From: Cellulomonas cellasea
Lineage (GTDB): Bacteria > Actinomycetota > Actinomycetes > Actinomycetales > Cellulomonadaceae
DNA length: 64,000 bases
Assembly (NCBI RefSeq): GCF_030372105.1
Contig: NZ_JAUDBQ010000002.1
Span: 62,001 to 126,000, forward strand
Direction: 5' to 3'
The notes below the pieces were generated by a model. The model was given only the letters and a program-made list of their open reading frames with translations, had not been told where the DNA came from and did not search any database. Made by a program: the position numbers and the translations under genes. Of this stretch, positions 61,536 to 64,000 are shown piece after piece. How positions within the stretch are numbered: position 1 is the stretch's first letter; every line of letters begins with the position of its first letter.

Positions 61536-62066
61536 TCAGGGGACCTTGACGAAGGCCGACCGGGCCAGGCGGAAACCCTCGCCGGACTCGCCGACGCACG
61601 TCACACCGTCGGTGGCGCTGGTGCACGTGTACGCGCCGACCATCTCCACGCTGCCGTACTCCAACTCGGCGCCGGCGTTCGCCGCGGACCTGTCGGGCGA
61701 CTCGGCGCACGGCTCGCTGACCCCGGTCGCGTCCACCACGAAGACCTGCTCCTGCGCGTCGGAGCACTCCGCCGTCGGCGCGAAGCCGGCGCTGGCGATC
61801 GAGCAGGTCACGCCGTCGACAGTCATGTCGCAGGCGATGTTGCCGCTCGGCAGCGTGAACGACACCGGGTCCGCCTCGACGGCGTCCGCGCTCGGCTCCG
61901 GCGCCACCTGTCCCACAGAGCTCGCCGACTCGTTGGCCTGCGGCTTCTCGTCATCGGAGCCCCCGAGCCCGACCACCAGCAAGACGAGGAACGTCGCCAC
62001 GAGGATCACGTCGATGCCGAGGAAGACCTTCATCCCCGTGCTCAGCCTCATGCCGGTGTCGGCCAT
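61536..62066 (-). CDS. Small membrane-anchored extracytoplasmic protein, unknown function
   Basis: 176 aa from ATG at 62066, chosen for the GAGGGG site nine bases upstream; GTG at 62084 is the alternative. There is one membrane helix (about 15-38, KVFLGIDVILVATFLVLLVV), then a Ser/Glu/Pro linker. The outer domain has six Cys in the pattern IACDM, VTCSI, AECSD, EPCAE, YTCTS and VTCVG, suggesting disulfides. Similar proteins occur in related actinobacteria as hypotheticals. I do not recognise a family. Confidence 0.75.
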   Translation of the reverse strand: MADTGMRLSTGMKVFLGIDVILVATFLVLLVVGLGGSDDEKPQANESASSVGQVAPEPSADAVEADPVSFTLPSGNIACDMTVDGVTCSIASAGFAPTAECSDAQEQVFVVDATGVSEPCAESPDRSAANAGAELEYGSVEMVGAYTCTSATDGVTCVGESGEGFRLARSAFVKVP

Positions 62067-62179
62067 GTGATGCACACCCCTCACGTCCCGCGGCGCCGTC
62101 CGGCGCCTGCGCGGCAGACAGCATCACACAGCGGCGGGGGCGCGACCAGCCGTTCCGCGCGCCTCTGAGCCGCCGGGCG

Positions 62180-62851
62180 TCAGTCGAAGCGTGGGCCCTC
62201 GGTGCGGCTGCGCTTGAGCTCGTAGAACCCGGGCACGCTCGTGATCAGCGCGAGCCCGTCGAACAGCCGCCCGGCGTCCTCGCCGCGCGGGATGGGCGTC
62301 AGGACGGGGCCGAAGAACGCCGTGCCGTTGAACGCCACCACCGGGGTGCCCACCTCGTCGCCGACCAGCGCGATGGCCTGCTCGTGGGACGCGCGCAGCT
62401 GGGCGTCCCACTCGTCCGAGCCGGCCACGTCGGCGAGCTCCGGCGGGAGCCCGACCTCGGCCAGCGACTCCGCGATGATCGCGGCGGTGTCGCTGCGCCC
62501 GCCGGGGTGCCGACGTGCGCCCATCGCGTCGTACAGCGCCTTGATGTGCTTCTCGCCGTGCAGATGGGCGGCGGCCGTGATGACCCGCGCCGGGCCCCAC
62601 GCCTCGTCCAGCATCCGCCGGTACTCCTCGGGCAGGTCGCGGCCCTCGTTGAGCACGGCCAGGCTCATCACATGCCAGCGGACGTCCACGTCCCGGACCT
62701 TCTCCACCTCCTCGACCCAGCGGGAGGTCATCCACGCCCACGGGCACGCCGGGTCGAACCACATGTCGATACGCCCGCGGCTCTGTCCCGGGGCGGTGGG
62801 GGAAGAGCCGGTGGGGATGGCCGATGGTGGCGTCTGCGGCAGCTCAGGCAC
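62180..62851 (-). CDS. Mycothiol-dependent nitroreductase Rv2466c-like, DsbA superfamily
   Basis: 223 aa from GTG at 62851, with GAGGAG six bases upstream. The thioredoxin-fold redox motif is DPACPWAW: the first Cys is present but the second position is Ala. HVMSLAVLNEGRDLP and a C-terminal GTPVVAFNGTAFFGPVLTPIPRGEDA (cis-Pro loop) follow. The family uses mycothiol to reduce disulfides or nitro compounds. A single Cys implies a monothiol mechanism with external mycothiol, assuming the host makes it. Confidence 0.88.
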   Translation of the reverse strand: MPELPQTPPSAIPTGSSPTAPGQSRGRIDMWFDPACPWAWMTSRWVEEVEKVRDVDVRWHVMSLAVLNEGRDLPEEYRRMLDEAWGPARVITAAAHLHGEKHIKALYDAMGARRHPGGRSDTAAIIAESLAEVGLPPELADVAGSDEWDAQLRASHEQAIALVGDEVGTPVVAFNGTAFFGPVLTPIPRGEDAGRLFDGLALITSVPGFYELKRSRTEGPRFD

Positions 62852-62931
62852 AGGTGTCTCCTCGTCGTCGTGGGTCACTGGCCCCAACCCTGGCCGGCCT
62901 GTGCGCATTCCACTGGGGGCCTAGATCGGCC

Positions 62932-63801
62932 TCAACTGCCCTCCACCGGCAGCCAGAGCTCGACGGTGGCGGTGCTGAAGTCGTCGGCGCGGTCGATCAC
63001 CGCGACCAGCTCGGGACCGGGGCGCAACCGCCACGGGTTCGACGGGAACCACTCGGTCGCGGTGGCAGCCCACACGTCCTGCAGCGCGTCCGGGTAGGGG
63101 CCTGCCGCGCGGAAGACTGCCCACGAGCCAGCCGCCACGGGGAGGACATCAAGGTCGTCGGGAACCTGTGCCCCGTCCGTGACGGCCACGCCGTGCAGGT
63201 ACGTCAACTCCGTGCCCTCCCGGCGGTCCGGGTCGATGTCGGCGCTCACGGCGAGCAGCCCACGCGACTCGGCGTCCCCCAGGCCCTTCAGGCGCACATG
63301 CTCCTGCGGGGCCAAAGACGTGACGTGCTGCTGGATGGCGGGGTTGGCGCCGTGGTGCACGAGCGGGACGCGTGTGGCGTGCCCTGCGAGGCGGAAGGCG
63401 GGGCGGGAGACGATGCGGACGCCCATCGGACATGCTCCTTCGACGGTGAGGCGGAACCTGAGGCGTGGCTGGGCGCGGAAGGGGCCACCGTCACGCCGGG
63501 CCCGGCCTGGGCTGAGGCCGTGCACGGACTCGAACGCCCGGCCGAAGGCCTCTGCCGAGCCGTAGCCGTAACGCACGGCGATGCGCAGCAGGTCTCCGGA
63601 CCCGGTGACGACCTCGGCCGCGGCGACAGTCATCCGCCTGCGACGCACGTACTCCGACAGCGGCATCCCGGCCAGTGCGGAGAACATGCGACGCAGATGG
63701 TGCTCGGTGGTGCCGAGCTTGGCGGCGAGACGGACGACGTCGAGGTCCTCGGTGAGGCTCTCCTCCACGAGGTCCACGAGCCGGTTGAGCCAGGCGATCA
63801 C
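62932..63801 (-). CDS. AraC-family regulator with GyrI-like effector domain
   Basis: 289 aa from GTG at 63801, with GGGAG upstream. The DNA-binding domain is at the N-terminus: two HTH motifs, LDVVRLAAKLGTTEHHLRRMFSA and LLRIAVRYGYGSAEAFGRAF, residues about 18-100, ending in LSPGRARR. The C-terminal half (MGVRIVSRPAFRLAGHATRV onward) is a GyrI-like/BmrR-type small-molecule domain. This is the Rob-like order. It is probably a regulator responding to hydrophobic or toxic compounds. Its targets are unknown. Confidence 0.92.
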   Translation of the reverse strand: MIAWLNRLVDLVEESLTEDLDVVRLAAKLGTTEHHLRRMFSALAGMPLSEYVRRRRMTVAAAEVVTGSGDLLRIAVRYGYGSAEAFGRAFESVHGLSPGRARRDGGPFRAQPRLRFRLTVEGACPMGVRIVSRPAFRLAGHATRVPLVHHGANPAIQQHVTSLAPQEHVRLKGLGDAESRGLLAVSADIDPDRREGTELTYLHGVAVTDGAQVPDDLDVLPVAAGSWAVFRAAGPYPDALQDVWAATATEWFPSNPWRLRPGPELVAVIDRADDFSTATVELWLPVEGS

Positions 63802-63882
63802 GGTGCTCCCTTCCGCTGACGACTCTGGCGTCCCGCATGCGGCAGAACCCGATCATCGCGGTCCGTTGCGATCAGGGCGGCG

Positions 63883-64000
63883 TCACTGCGGCTCACCGAA
63901 GGCCCGGGCCCGATACGAGTGACTGTGCGGCAGCGTGGCGCCCACGGGAGGGGTCATCGGTTCGAGCGTCGTGAAATGATCGGCTCGGCCACGAGCCCGA
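63883..64000 (-). CDS. Possible C-terminal end of a gene entering from the right
   Basis: The minus-strand frame ending with TGA at 63885-63883 stays open for 38 codons to the window edge. Its end reads TLPHSHSYRARAFGEPQ. Third-position GC is only moderately high compared with the neighbours, so coding is uncertain. No family can be recognised from this fragment. Confidence 0.3.
   Translation of the reverse strand, partial: RARGRADHFTTLEPMTPPVGATLPHSHSYRARAFGEPQ

Noticed and set aside
63581-63922. Plus-strand frame of 113 codons at the right end
   Set aside because: It is antisense to the AraC-GyrI regulator's N-terminal HTH and has no motif or ribosome-binding site.
1-64000. CRISPR arrays, prophage modules, rRNA operons and replication origins
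   Set aside because: No regularly spaced repeats, phage structural genes, rRNA sequence or DnaA-box clusters were seen.

Overview
The window is very GC-rich, with dense genes, frequent ATGA/TGATG start-stop overlaps, many GTG starts, GH9 and GH3 glycosidases, mycothiol-type redox genes, F420 enzymes and a clpP1/clpP2 pair. This points to an actinobacterium, most likely in or near the Cellulomonadaceae/Promicromonosporaceae. I see no rRNA, CRISPR array, prophage or plasmid functions. The only clear mobile element is one IS481-family copy.

Layout. 1-8.1 kb: a truncated GH9 glycosidase coupled to a phosphoribosyltransferase, a HAD phosphatase, a heterodimeric ABC exporter, an SDR and a class III aminotransferase. 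8.4-13.7 kb: a coenzyme F420 salvage locus made of a proposed F420-0 ABC importer (binding protein, permease, ATPase), CofE and F420-dependent glucose-6-phosphate dehydrogenase. 14-24.4 kb: a DUF3105/DUF305 pair, valS, a polar amino-acid ABC operon behind a palindrome-overlapped promoter, an acyl-CoA ligase, a baeRF/Vms1-like protein and chorismate mutase. 24.4-28.8 kb: clpX, clpP2, clpP1 and tig on the minus strand. 29.1-30.65 kb: the IS481 element abutting the 3' end of tRNA-Pro, then tRNA-Gly. 30.6-39.7 kb: a GH3 beta-glucosidase and a five-gene oligopeptide/oligosaccharide-type ABC importer, opposed by a TetR gene with a clear operator in the shared region.

39.8-43.1 kb: an M20 amidohydrolase, a formaldehyde-type zinc dehydrogenase and an SGNH esterase. 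43.1-56 kb is dominated by sulfur metabolism. cysK-cysE follow a cysteine-rich leader peptide. A sulfonate/sulfone operon (ATPase, binding protein, permease, acetyl-CoA synthetase-like ligase, SfnG-like monooxygenase, O-acetylhomoserine sulfhydrylase, CoA-binding protein) follows a second leader carrying four consecutive Cys codons. A leaderless GntR/YtrA-DUF1648 pair and an F420-type luciferase-like oxidoreductase lie between them. 56-64 kb: an alkyltransferase-like protein, a SpoIIE-type phosphatase, an Eis-like acetyltransferase, rpiB, an M13 peptidase, a small secreted protein, a mycothiol-type nitroreductase homologue, an AraC-GyrI regulator and a possible partial gene at the edge.

How they fit together. 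The strongest stories are (1) cofactor F420 obtained as imported F420-0, polyglutamylated by CofE and used by FGD and perhaps the luciferase-like enzyme; (2) two separate cysteine-sensing uORFs placed in front of the assimilation and organosulfur-scavenging branches of cysteine synthesis; and (3) a TetR-controlled oligosaccharide uptake and hydrolysis operon. All functions are inferred from sequence reading. No database search was run.
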